From the NCBI RefSeq assembly GCF_014490575.1, contig NZ_CP061033.1, positions 1,860,001 to 1,924,000 of the forward strand: 64,000 bases of DNA, in the 5' to 3' direction. Each line of letters begins with the position of its first letter. Within the stretch, counting starts at the first letter, position 1. Under the pieces are notes generated by a model. It worked only from the letters and a program-made list of their open reading frames with translations. It did no database searches and had not been told where the DNA came from. The DNA comes from Corynebacterium zhongnanshanii (GTDB lineage: Bacteria > Actinomycetota > Actinomycetes > Mycobacteriales > Mycobacteriaceae). Below are positions 20,414 through 29,101 of this stretch, piece by piece. The translations under genes were made by a program, and so were the position numbers.

Positions 20414-21268
20414 CTATTGAACATCAAAAGTCTTCGACCGATTCTCATCATTCTCCACCCAGCGAATAGTTAACTTTGTGCCAGAAGTCCCCATAGAATA
20501 AACTACCGGGATACTCCAACTACCCCCTGGTTCAATTGTGACCGGCCATTGCACTTGAAGAAGCTTCATCACACCCGACGCTGATTCTCCCTCAAACGCG
20601 ACCGATTCTGCAGCAAGATCGCCAATATTGGTTACTTCGTACCACCGTTTGGTTTCATATTTCACATTCCCAGACTTTCTGGACACTTTTTTCTGTTGCT
20701 CATTCCTGGAAATAACCTTGAATCTAACACCTTCAGTTTTCCCTTGACCCTTCATTAAGGAAAGGTCCATTTTAGCTAGGTCACACTCAATAGCTGCCCC
20801 AATTTTATCTTCAAGGTCGTGGATACTATTAAACTCACCAAGCAAACCTCGATTACTTATTTCCTGCCTAAACCTATTAATAGCGTCTAGTTGAGAAATA
20901 TCTACATCTCGCGGCACACATGCGGTTGAGAAATAAAGATGGACTGGCTTTCCGCTACTTACTGCTCGCTCAATTTCTTCAACCGTTCCCGAAACCGCTT
21001 CAGGAGTGGGAGAACCAAGGCGGCTACCAAACAAGGCAACGACGATATCTGCTCCGTCAACCCCTTGTTCATTGATGATTGACTGTGGATGATCTCCCAA
21101 GATGGGTACGGAGTCACTCTCCCAACGCCATGGGAGGAGAATGATATTTCGTGTCGTCGCGTATCTGCGATTCCAAGAATGAAGTGCACTCTCGACAGCA
21201 TCACGCGCTTCGGAGACGTCGGTGGGCGAAGCAATGAGGACACGTAGAACGGTTGCAGGAAAGCTCAC
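20414..21268 (-). CDS. DUF4062 (TIR-like/deoxyribosyltransferase-like fold) protein
   Basis: Protein of 284 residues. The N-terminal domain starts RVLIASPTDVSEARDAVESA and continues with ADIVVALFGSRLGSPT and GTVEEIERAVSSGKPVHLYF, the pattern of DUF4062 domains. These are structurally related to TIR and nucleoside deoxyribosyltransferases and are common as sensors or effectors in bacterial immunity proteins. The C-terminal 90 residues (from about 195) read as a beta-rich module (RWYEVTNIGDLAAESVAFEG) and may be an interaction or recognition domain. It stands alone, G+C-poorer than its core neighbours, at the left edge of the island. No catalytic assignment is made. Confidence 0.72.
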   Translation of the reverse strand: MSFPATVLRVLIASPTDVSEARDAVESALHSWNRRYATTRNIILLPWRWESDSVPILGDHPQSIINEQGVDGADIVVALFGSRLGSPTPEAVSGTVEEIERAVSSGKPVHLYFSTACVPRDVDISQLDAINRFRQEISNRGLLGEFNSIHDLEDKIGAAIECDLAKMDLSLMKGQGKTEGVRFKVISRNEQQKKVSRKSGNVKYETKRWYEVTNIGDLAAESVAFEGESASGVMKLLQVQWPVTIEPGGSWSIPVVYSMGTSGTKLTIRWVENDENRSKTFDVQ

Positions 21269-21968
21269 GCCTCATGATCTTACCTGTCGCACTGTCAAAG
21301 ATCTCTCACTCTGTTCCTGCCCCTTGGTCACACTAATGTCACCCTCCTCGTCTACTATCTTCTCAGAATATGAAGATCACTGCACCGTTGGCACTGGGGA
21401 TACCCTCACTTAGCGAAAACCCGATTAGTCCGGATTTCTGCGTCCGTAAGAGAGAAGACTCATTGTAAGTAGGCCGCAAAGGAAGAAGTGCCCCCTTGAG
21501 TTCCACCGAGAGGAAGCTCGGCTCGTCATCAAGTCTGAAAGATCGATCAGCCGTGTTGCTGAAAGGGTCTACCTGTCTGTCGAGATGTTTGGTAGATAGG
21601 TCAAACACGCGTGATAGCACATGGGCTCGGATGGTCACAGGAGCCTTGCCGAGCTGCGCGCAGGAAACGCCAAGTGCGCTGTGAATTAGCTGAGTCTCGG
21701 CTGAAAGCGGTGTGTCATCCTGATCGTGACACTTGGGTCACCAGTAACTAGCAGCGACCCGATGAATCAAGATGGTTTACCGCCACCGTAGGCGACACTC
21801 AGCGATCGCGACGAACAGCCCGGTAGAAGCCAATACCCAAATCACCGGCCAATGACCAGAATCAAAAGCAGCATCTTAACTACGTGTCCACCACTGGAAG
21901 GCAGCGCCGCTGAGTAAAGTACTTGGGCAGTAGTTGTTCGTGTGTATCTATGGCAAAGGGTGGCAACG
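21269..21968. other. Divergent promoter region with an unassigned open frame
   Basis: The region between the DUF4062 gene and the methyltransferase holds one sustained minus-strand frame (21363-21638, containing DRSFRLDDEPSFLSVELKGA) running back in frame toward 21720 without a good start codon. I recognise no family. It may be a decayed gene. The bases before 21969 carry the ribosome-binding site of the methyltransferase. Confidence 0.35.
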
Positions 21969-24692
21969 GTGGCGCGCCTGAATCTCAAAGCAATTGAAGA
22001 ACGTATCAAGCCCCTAGCAGGGCGCGAAGCCTACGATAAGCAGTTCCTCTTTGATCTGTTGCTAGCCTATGGCCGCTCCAAGAGCAGTATCACCCGCTTG
22101 CGTACTGGCTCGTTGAATGTAGCAGAGGACCCGGAGAACGAGGTCGCCCAGAAGAACGTGGTGTATTTCCGCTACACGGACGGCGACCTACTAGAGTCCC
22201 TAGAGCAGCTGCGCGTTTCACCCTTGGTCACTAAGTTCACCCCGCGCTTTGTCATTGTGAGCGACTATGTGCAGCTGATTGCGTATGACACCAAGACTGC
22301 AGAAAACCGCACCTTTAACCTGCGTGAGATTGACCAGCACTTCACTTTCTTCCTGCCCTGGGCTGGCATGGAAAAGGCTCAGTACACCGCAGAGTCCCAC
22401 GCTGATGTCAAGGCCGCAGAGAAGATGGGCAAGCTGTTCGATGAGCTCGCCAGCGCTAACCCTGGTTTGTTGGATAACCCGGACAATCGGCACGGCCTCA
22501 ACGTCTTTTTCACCCGCCTGCTGTTTTGCTACTTTGCGGAAGACACCGGCATTTTCGAAGAAAACCAGTTCACCAATGCCGTCGGCTCTCACACCTTAGA
22601 GGATGGCTCGGATACTGCTGAGTTCATCAAGGAGCTGTTCACCGCCCTTGATGAGGCCGATGCCTCTCGCAAGCCCGCACACCTCGCAGACTTCCCTTAT
22701 GTCAATGGCCGACTCTTCCGCACGGACTCCGCACTGACGGTACCAAGGTTTTCTGCCAAAGCCCGCGAGATGCTCATTGAGCTGGGCAAGCAGATTTGGC
22801 TGGATATTAACCCCGATATTTTCGGCTCCATGTTCCAGGCAATTGTCACCCCCGGCAAGCGCTCTAACCTGGGCCAGCACTACACCTCGGTACCGAATAT
22901 CTTGAAGACCATCGAGCCGCTGTTCTTGGATGGGTTGCGCGAAGAGTTTGAGAAGGCCTATGACAGCCCCAAGAAGCTAGAGGCCTTGTTGGTTCGTATT
23001 GGGCGTATCAAGGTCTTCGACCCTGCCTGTGGTTCGGGTAATTTCCTGGTTATTGCCTATAAGGAGCTGCGACGCCTGGAGCACTCCATCCTGCAGCGCC
23101 AGACAGAGCTCGAAGGCACCGTCAAACTCTTTGACAAGTCGCGCATTAATATCGAGAACTTCTTTGGCATCGAGATTGATGATTTCGCCGTGGAGGTCGC
23201 CATCCTCTCGCTGTGGATTGCTAAGCACCAGATGAACCAGGAGCTGCAGAAGCTCTTCGGGGTGGAGATCCCGCTAATTCCGCTGAAGGAAACCGGCCAC
23301 ATCCACGCCGGCAACGCCACCCGCATTGACTGGAACGACGTCTGCCCCAACAACGGCACTGATGAGATCTACCTGATTGGCAACCCACCCTACGGTGGTT
23401 CCAAGAAACTCGCTAAAGAGCAGAAAGAAGATTACCCCTTCGTCTTTGGTGAGCGCCCTTACAGCAAGAACCTGGATTATATTGCTTTGTGGTTCGTGAA
23501 AGGAACTGACTACATCGCGGGGACTAACGCCCAGCTGGCATTCGTATCAACCAACTCTGTGGTTCAGGGTGAACACGTTGCGCTGATGTTCCCGATGATC
23601 TTCGAAGCTGGGGTTGAGATAGGTTTTGCTTACACCTCCTTCAAGTGGGAGAACAACGCCAAAGGCAACGCCGGTGTAACTGTTGTGGTCATTGGCCTAC
23701 GAACAGACTCCACCGCTCCCAAATACATTTACCAAGATGAGCTCCGCAATAGTGCCAACCACATTAACGGCTACTTGGCGGATGCCAACAACATTTTTAT
23801 CACCAGGAGAAATGCACCTCTTGTGAGCGCATTTCCCAAAATGGCCTTCAGTTCCATGCCAAGGGATGGTGGCAACCTCATTCTGTCCACAAATGAGTGT
23901 GAAACCCTAGTTAGCCATGCGAAAACCTCTATTCCGTTAATCAAGAAGTATGTTGGTGCGTCTGATTTGATCAATGGCGAGGAAAGGTACTGCCTATGGA
24001 TTGATGACGAGTTGGAACCGATTGCCCGATCTATACCGGAGATTAATCAGAGACTAGAGCGGGTAGCTAGGAGTAGGGCTGAAAGTAAGGCTCAATCTAC
24101 TGCAAAGTTTGCCGCGTTACCACACCTTTTTGTGCAGCGAGCCTACAAGCCCACCGATTCCATTATCGTGCCCCGTGTTTCTTCGGAGCGCCGTGAATAC
24201 ATCCCGATGGGTTATCTTGGTCCGGACACCGTGATTTCCGATTCTGCTTTTGCGTTGTACGATGCTGAGCCGTGGCTGTTTGGTTTGCTGACCTCGCGGA
24301 TGCACATGGTGTGGACCCGCGCCGTGGGAGGCAAGATGAAGACGGACTACCGCTATTCCAACACCATCGTCTACAACAACTTCCCCGTGCGCGAACTCAC
24401 GGAAGCTGAAAAGCAGCAGCTCACAGACCTCGCCCTGCGGGTCCTGGATGTGCGCGAGTACCACTGTGAAAAGACCTTGGCGCAGCTCTATGACCCGGAC
24501 CTCATGCCGGATAACCTACGGGTCGCGCACCAGGACGTCGATAGGTTCGTGGACAAGCTCTATTCCGAACGTGCGTACGAAACTGACGAGGAACGATTGT
24601 CTGACCTGTTTGCTATGTATGAACGTATGACCGCGGCAGAAGCCGCCGCGGCTCCGACTAAGCGCACACGAAAGAAGAAGACCAATGGGTAA
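21969..24692 (+). CDS. N6-adenine DNA methyltransferase (MmeI/type IIL-like class)
   Basis: Class I SAM-dependent methyltransferase of about 907 residues. The N-terminal part (KQFLFDLLLAYG, FVIVSDYVQLIAYD) resembles the MmeI N-terminal domain. SAM-binding motif I is FDPACGSGNFLVIAYKEL (about 345), the adenine motif IV is LIGNPPYGG (about 476). The later half is probably the target-recognition domain (RYCLWIDDELEPI, VPRVSSERREYIPMGYL), with a helical C-terminus. GTG 21969 is chosen because AAAGGG lies 8 bases upstream; an earlier GTG at 21942 is possible. The helicase gene overlaps its stop by 8 bases. No PD-ExK motif was recognised at the N-terminus, so cutting probably depends on the partner genes. 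Confidence 0.85.
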   Translation: MARLNLKAIEERIKPLAGREAYDKQFLFDLLLAYGRSKSSITRLRTGSLNVAEDPENEVAQKNVVYFRYTDGDLLESLEQLRVSPLVTKFTPRFVIVSDYVQLIAYDTKTAENRTFNLREIDQHFTFFLPWAGMEKAQYTAESHADVKAAEKMGKLFDELASANPGLLDNPDNRHGLNVFFTRLLFCYFAEDTGIFEENQFTNAVGSHTLEDGSDTAEFIKELFTALDEADASRKPAHLADFPYVNGRLFRTDSALTVPRFSAKAREMLIELGKQIWLDINPDIFGSMFQAIVTPGKRSNLGQHYTSVPNILKTIEPLFLDGLREEFEKAYDSPKKLEALLVRIGRIKVFDPACGSGNFLVIAYKELRRLEHSILQRQTELEGTVKLFDKSRINIENFFGIEIDDFAVEVAILSLWIAKHQMNQELQKLFGVEIPLIPLKETGHIHAGNATRIDWNDVCPNNGTDEIYLIGNPPYGGSKKLAKEQKEDYPFVFGERPYSKNLDYIALWFVKGTDYIAGTNAQLAFVSTNSVVQGEHVALMFPMIFEAGVEIGFAYTSFKWENNAKGNAGVTVVVIGLRTDSTAPKYIYQDELRNSANHINGYLADANNIFITRRNAPLVSAFPKMAFSSMPRDGGNLILSTNECETLVSHAKTSIPLIKKYVGASDLINGEERYCLWIDDELEPIARSIPEINQRLERVARSRAESKAQSTAKFAALPHLFVQRAYKPTDSIIVPRVSSERREYIPMGYLGPDTVISDSAFALYDAEPWLFGLLTSRMHMVWTRAVGGKMKTDYRYSNTIVYNNFPVRELTEAEKQQLTDLALRVLDVREYHCEKTLAQLYDPDLMPDNLRVAHQDVDRFVDKLYSERAYETDEERLSDLFAMYERMTAAEAAAAPTKRTRKKKTNG

Positions 24693-26688
24693 GCACTCCC
24701 GCGAGAACATCGTCAATGTTGAATACGCACAAGCAGGCACCTCCGTCAGCACTGATGGCCTGGGCATGCGTGAGATGCAGCGCCGCGTCTACGAGCGCAG
24801 GGACTCCCAATACCTGCTCATCAAGGCCCCGCCGGCGTCCGGTAAATCCCGCGCGCTGATGTTCGTCGGTCTGGATAAGCTCTACAACCAGGGGCTCAAG
24901 AAGGTCATCGTGGCCGTCCCGGAACGCTCCATCGGTGGTTCCTTCGGCAACACCGACCTCATCTCCCACGGTTTCTTTGCCAACTGGGAGATTGAGAAGG
25001 ACAACAACCTCTGCCATCCAGGCAGCACCGCCAGTAAAGTGGATGCCTTCATCCGCTTCATGCACAGCACCGATGCCACCCTGGTGTGCACCCACGCCAC
25101 CCTGCGGTACGCCTTCGACAAGCTCGCCCCGTCAGACTTCGACGGCACCGTCCTGGCCATCGACGAGTTCCACCACGTCTCCGCAGACCTGGACTCCAAC
25201 CGCCTCGGCACAGTGCTGCGGGAGGTCATGAACGGCTCCAGCGCGCACATCATCGCCATGACCGGCTCCTACTTCCGCGGCGATGCCGTGCCAGTGCTGC
25301 TGCCAGGCGATGAGGCAAAGTTCACCCCGGTGACCTTCAACTACTACGACCAGCTCAACGGGTACGAACACCTGAAGTCCCTGGGCATCGGGCATCACTT
25401 CTACCAAGGTCGCTACACCGACAGCGTGGCCGAGGTGCTGGACCTGGACAAAAAGACCATTCTGCACATCCCGAACGTGAACTCTGGTGAGTCCACCAAG
25501 GACAAGCTGGAGGAAGTGGGGCTGATCCTGGATGTGATCGGCGAACACGCCGGCGTGGAGGACGAGACCGGCATCATCCTGATGCGCCGCCACGACAACG
25601 GCCAGATCTTGCGCGTGGCGGACCTGGTGGACGATACCGACCAGAAAGCGCGCGCACGTACCCTGGCCTACCTCACCGACACGGCCAGCAAACAGCGCGA
25701 TGCCGTAGACATCATCATTGCCCTCGGCATGGCTAAGGAAGGCTTCGACTGGCCTTTTGCCGAACATGCCCTCACTGTGGGCTACCGCGCGTCCCTGACC
25801 GAGATTATCCAGATCATCGGACGCGTCACCCGCGATAGCGAAGGCAAATCCCACGCCCAGTTCACCAACCTGCTCGCTGAGCCAGACGCGGCACAAAGTG
25901 AAGTCACCGTCTCTGTGAACAACATGCTCAAAGCCATCACCGCTTCCCTGCTGATGGAGCAGGTCCTGGCACAGAACTTTAACTTCTCCGCGAAGCGCAG
26001 CGATGACGATAAGTCGGAACCCGGCGAACTCAAGATCAAGGGACTTAAAGAGCCCTCTACGGACCGCGTGAAGCAAATTGTGGCCTCGGATCTAAACGAC
26101 TTGAAAGCCAGGATTCTGCAAGACGACACCTTCGCCCGCGCAGCCGTAGGCAGCGTGGACCCCGAAACCACCAACAAAGTCCTGATCCCGAAAATCATCC
26201 GGGAACAATACCCCGAACTCACCGAAAACGAAGTGGAAGAAGTACGCCAGCGCGTAGTTGTGGACTCCGTCATCAAGACCGGCGAAGTGCGCGAAGTGGG
26301 CGATAAGCGGTTCATCCAAATGGCGCACCAATTCGTCAACATTGATGAGCTCAACATCAACCTCATCGACAAAATCAACCCCTTCCAGAAGGCTTTTGAG
26401 ATTTTGTCGAAGTCTGTTACCCCCACCGTGTTGCAGCTGATTGAGGACAGCATCCACGCCACCCGTGTGGATATGTCACTGGAAGAAGCAATGCAGCTCT
26501 ACCCCCGAGTGCAGGCCTGGGTGAAAACCCATAATCGCGAACCCAACCGCCGCTCCGAGGACACGGATGAAAAGAAGCTCGCCGAGGCGTTACTGGTCGT
26601 GCGCAAAGCCGTTGCCGACCGTAAGGCAGAGCAGGCCGCCGAGCACGCCGGAACCACCGCACCGGGTGAGGATGACAGGGGCGCGTAA
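24685..26688 (+). CDS. DEAD/DEAH-type SF2 helicase of the restriction-like cassette
   Basis: ATP-dependent helicase or translocase of 667 residues. Walker A is APPASGKS (about 48-55), followed by ATLRYAF (motif Ia/II region), the DEAH-like box AIDEFHHV (about 154-161), motif III AMTGSYF, and motif VI IIQIIGRVTRD. The C-terminal 230 residues are helical and unassigned (NKVLIPKIIREQYPELTENE). It shares an 8-base overlap with the methyltransferase, and the nuclease gene begins 57 bases downstream, so the three form an operon. The inferred role is DNA translocation for restriction, by analogy with type I and III systems; there is no separate specificity subunit. Confidence 0.85.
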   Translation: MGKHSRENIVNVEYAQAGTSVSTDGLGMREMQRRVYERRDSQYLLIKAPPASGKSRALMFVGLDKLYNQGLKKVIVAVPERSIGGSFGNTDLISHGFFANWEIEKDNNLCHPGSTASKVDAFIRFMHSTDATLVCTHATLRYAFDKLAPSDFDGTVLAIDEFHHVSADLDSNRLGTVLREVMNGSSAHIIAMTGSYFRGDAVPVLLPGDEAKFTPVTFNYYDQLNGYEHLKSLGIGHHFYQGRYTDSVAEVLDLDKKTILHIPNVNSGESTKDKLEEVGLILDVIGEHAGVEDETGIILMRRHDNGQILRVADLVDDTDQKARARTLAYLTDTASKQRDAVDIIIALGMAKEGFDWPFAEHALTVGYRASLTEIIQIIGRVTRDSEGKSHAQFTNLLAEPDAAQSEVTVSVNNMLKAITASLLMEQVLAQNFNFSAKRSDDDKSEPGELKIKGLKEPSTDRVKQIVASDLNDLKARILQDDTFARAAVGSVDPETTNKVLIPKIIREQYPELTENEVEEVRQRVVVDSVIKTGEVREVGDKRFIQMAHQFVNIDELNINLIDKINPFQKAFEILSKSVTPTVLQLIEDSIHATRVDMSLEEAMQLYPRVQAWVKTHNREPNRRSEDTDEKKLAEALLVVRKAVADRKAEQAAEHAGTTAPGEDDRGA

Positions 26689-26745
26689 GCCGGGCGTCGG
26701 AGGGGAAAATCGGATAAACAGGCACACACAGCAAGGAGCACCACC

Positions 26746-27903
26746 ATGACCCACGACCCGATCAAGGACCAACTCGATGCGCTCATCGCCTCGGACACCG
26801 ACGGGCTGCTGGACATGCCCGACGAACCACGCCCACCCACCGAACTGGACCGGCTGGTGCGCGCATTTGCAGAAATCAACGAGTTCTACGACGAGCATGG
26901 GCGCGAACCCAGCCCAGAAACCCTGACCATTGCCGAGCGCACACTAGGGGCGCGGCTGGTGGGCATTCGTGCCAGCGAGCAGAAAATCCAGGAACTGACA
27001 GAGCACGACCGGCACGGACTGTTGCAGCCAGCGCAGGCGCCGAGCAATCTGGATGAGCTGTTGGCGCGTGACACGTTGGGGCTTGCCGACGACCCCACCG
27101 GACTACTGGACACCTCCACGCTGCCCGCGCGGAAAAGCCCCGAAGACGGCGGCGAACGAGCCGTGCGCGTCAAAGCCAAAGACTTCCAGGCCTACGCGCA
27201 ACACTTCACCGCGAAGCACGCGGGGCTTGCGGAGGGGACGTGGGCGCTCACGAAGTTCATGGGCGAGAGCAGTATTCACGAAGGGCGATTCTTCGTGATT
27301 AACGGCGTGATGTGCTTCGTGGCCGAAGTGAAGGAGCCGCAGGTGGCGCGGGGTGAGAATAAACCGCGGCTGAATGTGGTGTTTGAAAACGGGACGCAAT
27401 CGGCGATGTATCGGGAGTCCTTGGCGAAGCGGCTGTATGAGACCGGTGGGCAGGCCGTCACGCGGACCACCATGAGCGCCGATGAGGTTGGGGATGCGGA
27501 TGAAGAAACCGGGTATTTGTATGTGCTTCGGTCTTTATCTGAGCACCCGGATATTCGCTCCCTGAGGAACTTGTACAAGATTGGGTTCACAAGGGGGTCG
27601 GTGGAAGCGCGGATCGCGGGAGCTGAGAAGAGCGCGACGTACCTGATGGCGCCAGTGGAGATTGTGGCTCGTTACAAGGCCTATAACTTGCGGCCTTCTG
27701 CGCTGGAGCATCTGATTCACCGGGTGTTCGCGGCCGTGCGGCTGGATGCGACGGTGGTGAATAGTGCCGGTGTAAGTGTGGGTGCTACGGAATGGTTCAT
27801 CGCGCCCCTGCCCATTATCGATAAAGCACTGGAGCTGATCATCTCTGGCGAGATTGTGGATTATGTTTACGACCCCGCCGTGGAGGATTTGGTGCGGCGG
27901 TAG
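26746..27903 (+). CDS. GIY-YIG (T5orf172) nuclease of the restriction-like cassette
   Basis: Protein of 385 residues whose C-terminal domain (about 245-375) is a T5orf172/GIY-YIG nuclease: GYLYVLRS, then LYKIGFTRGSVEARIAGAEK with the catalytic Arg, ALEHLIHRVF with the metal-binding Glu, and TEWFIAP. The N-terminus carries two short similar blocks (DTDGLLDMPDEPRPPTELDR and DTLGLADDPTGLLD) and a conserved middle region (AVRVKAKDFQAYAQHF). ATG 26746 has AAGGAG 8 bases ahead. As third gene after the methyltransferase and helicase it is the probable cutting subunit. The G+C of its 3' end is uneven. Confidence 0.86.
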   Translation: MTHDPIKDQLDALIASDTDGLLDMPDEPRPPTELDRLVRAFAEINEFYDEHGREPSPETLTIAERTLGARLVGIRASEQKIQELTEHDRHGLLQPAQAPSNLDELLARDTLGLADDPTGLLDTSTLPARKSPEDGGERAVRVKAKDFQAYAQHFTAKHAGLAEGTWALTKFMGESSIHEGRFFVINGVMCFVAEVKEPQVARGENKPRLNVVFENGTQSAMYRESLAKRLYETGGQAVTRTTMSADEVGDADEETGYLYVLRSLSEHPDIRSLRNLYKIGFTRGSVEARIAGAEKSATYLMAPVEIVARYKAYNLRPSALEHLIHRVFAAVRLDATVVNSAGVSVGATEWFIAPLPIIDKALELIISGEIVDYVYDPAVEDLVRR

Positions 27904-27995
27904 GTGGTGGGGTGGCGGTAGGTGTTGGGGTGGCGGTAGGTGGTGGGGGTTTAGGTAGGGCGTTAGGGGTTGCGGTAGGTGTTGGGGGTTGCGGG
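27900..27995 (+). repeat. G-rich minisatellite after the nuclease gene
   Basis: Five or six copies of GGCGGTAGGTGTTGGGGT-like units run on from the nuclease stop codon. Runs of three to five G could form G-quadruplexes on the coding strand. The rest of 27996-28175 shows no gene. Confidence 0.65.
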
Positions 27996-28175
27996 GCCCT
28001 GACCCCAGCACTAACCCTGTCCCGGATTCAGAAAGGACAGTTACGCCACTTCCCCGGACTTGGCCTTCTCCCCACTAGGGATGGAGCATCAACGCACAAC
28101 ACCCACGTCAGCTGGACCTAACAACCTAAAGCATTACATACCTGTCCGAATGAATCGAGGCCGTGCGCTTTGTTG

Positions 28176-28358
28176 CTATTTTTGGACATGTTTTATATAA
28201 ACAAACCATACACCCAGTGATATGGGGAAGATGAGAATTGGAAGCGTCCAGGCCACATCATACGTGAGGAAGCCTACAATCTCTAGCACTCCCATAATGC
28301 AAAGTGAAATAATAGTGACAAAAACAAGTATTATAAGAAAGCTCAGGAGTTTTTCCAT
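28176..28358 (-). CDS. Small two-helix membrane protein
   Basis: Sixty-residue hydrophobic protein, not assigned to a family. It reads MEKLLSFLIILVFVTIISLC, a short VAWT loop, and LPILIFPISLGVWFVYI, predicting two membrane helices, then a basic end. ATG 28358 has GGAGATTTAGG ahead. The gene is much more A/T-rich than its surroundings, which suggests recent acquisition. It lies convergent to the restriction cassette; any role in the cassette is speculation. Confidence 0.55.
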   Translation of the reverse strand: MEKLLSFLIILVFVTIISLCIMGVLEIVGFLTYDVAWTLPILIFPISLGVWFVYIKHVQK

Positions 28359-28476
28359 GATCACCTAAATCTCCAATTTATAGATTCCTTGTTCTAATTG
28401 TATTGAAAACAAAGATATAAGTCAAGAGGATTGTCAACTCCAGACTGTGCCGAGGGCCGTGCGAACACCGCGGTGG

Positions 28477-28567
28477 GCGTCGGCCCGTTGCAGGGAATCG
28501 TGCTGCGGCCCGGCGATCGCGCGACCGTCACCGGCGTGCGTAATTACTCCACCAGCGATTGGACTAG
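28477..28567 (+). pseudogene. Duplicated fragment of the BRCT domain of the DnaQ-BRCT gene
   Basis: About 90 bases are nearly identical to 34606-34691 within the intact DnaQ-TerB-BRCT gene, covering GPLQGIVLRPGDR and TSDW. The copy stops abruptly after GATTGGACT and no longer encodes a domain. It marks a recombination scar at the left side of the toxin array. Confidence 0.8.
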
Positions 28568-28662
28568 GGTGTGTGACCTGTGTGATTACCGTGTGGTCCG
28601 TGGGGTCGAGGATCTCAGACTGGCGTCTCCGACCAAGGCGGTCTCCGACCAAGGCGACGGAA

Positions 28663-28722
28663 CACGTGAGTCGCAAAACTCCCAGACCCGTACACAGGCC
28701 GAGCGACATTGTCTTCCGGGGC
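28663..28722 (+). repeat. Pre-toxin boundary repeat, copy 1 (plus strand)
   Basis: CACGTGAGTCGCAAAACTCC then CAGACCCGTACACAGG encodes KTPRPVHRPSDIVFRG. The same stretch occurs on the minus strand at 30523-30585, 33285-33373 and 51231-51319, where it precedes toxin genes. This copy has the opposite orientation and no toxin after it; it runs into the T-arm-like repeat. Confidence 0.8.
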
Positions 28723-28761
28723 ACTTCACGCCTAGTGCGGCGTGCGCGTGATGTAGGGTTA

Positions 28762-28867
28762 GGTGCGTCCACTGGGAATCGAACCCAGACACACACTGGT
28801 GTGTGTTCCACCGGCTGGACGGCGCTGTATTTGTTAAAAGGCCTGCTTTTTACCAGATAGACAGGCG
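28762..28867. repeat. T-arm-like boundary repeat, copy 1
   Basis: About 105 bases are shared with 50221-50324. On the minus strand it carries CTGGGTTCGATTCCCAG, a perfect tRNA T-arm, followed by an acceptor-like TGGACGC, and a hairpin of CACACA/TGTGTG. No complete tRNA can be folded because the 5' acceptor half is missing. It may be the 3' end of a tRNA duplicated by integration, or another structured element. Confidence 0.75.
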
Positions 28868-28879
28868 GGCCACGGGGCG

Positions 28880-29101
28880 TTAATTGTCCTGTTCGTCGAT
28901 CATGCGTTGCACTGTCTCACGTGCCATGTCCAACAGGTTCAACGCGGACTCCGGCGACTGATCCTCCCTCGCCTTAAGCTCCAGGAGCAATTGCTTATCG
29001 TCGGTCATCGACACTTCCACAGCAATCCAGTCCAGTAACCCCGCTTTGTCCCCTCTGTCACGGCGTCGGGACGGTTCCACATAGTCACCGAGCATCCACA
29101 T
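28880..29101 (-). CDS. Unidentified partner gene downstream of Panacea antitoxin 1
   Basis: Small acidic protein of 73 residues (MWMLGDYVEPSRRRDRGDK start, then LLELKAREDQSPESALNL and MARETVQRMIDEQ). It overlaps the Panacea gene by 17 bases, the arrangement of toxin-antitoxin pairs. It does not resemble the partner of Panacea copy 2. It could be a small toxin, a truncated toxin, or an immunity protein; the sequence does not decide. ATG 29101 or the ATG two codons later may be used. Confidence 0.5.
   Translation of the reverse strand: MWMLGDYVEPSRRRDRGDKAGLLDWIAVEVSMTDDKQLLLELKAREDQSPESALNLLDMARETVQRMIDEQDN

Noticed and set aside
21363..21638. A named gene on the minus strand
   Set aside because: The frame is open but lacks a ribosome-binding site and recognisable family; recorded as an unassigned frame only.
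27900..27995. CRISPR-like direct repeats
   Set aside because: Short contiguous minisatellite without spacers.
28762..28867. A tRNA gene on the minus strand
   Set aside because: Only the T-arm and a 3' acceptor-like end exist; no 5' acceptor, D-arm or legitimate anticodon loop pairs with them. Kept as a repeat only.
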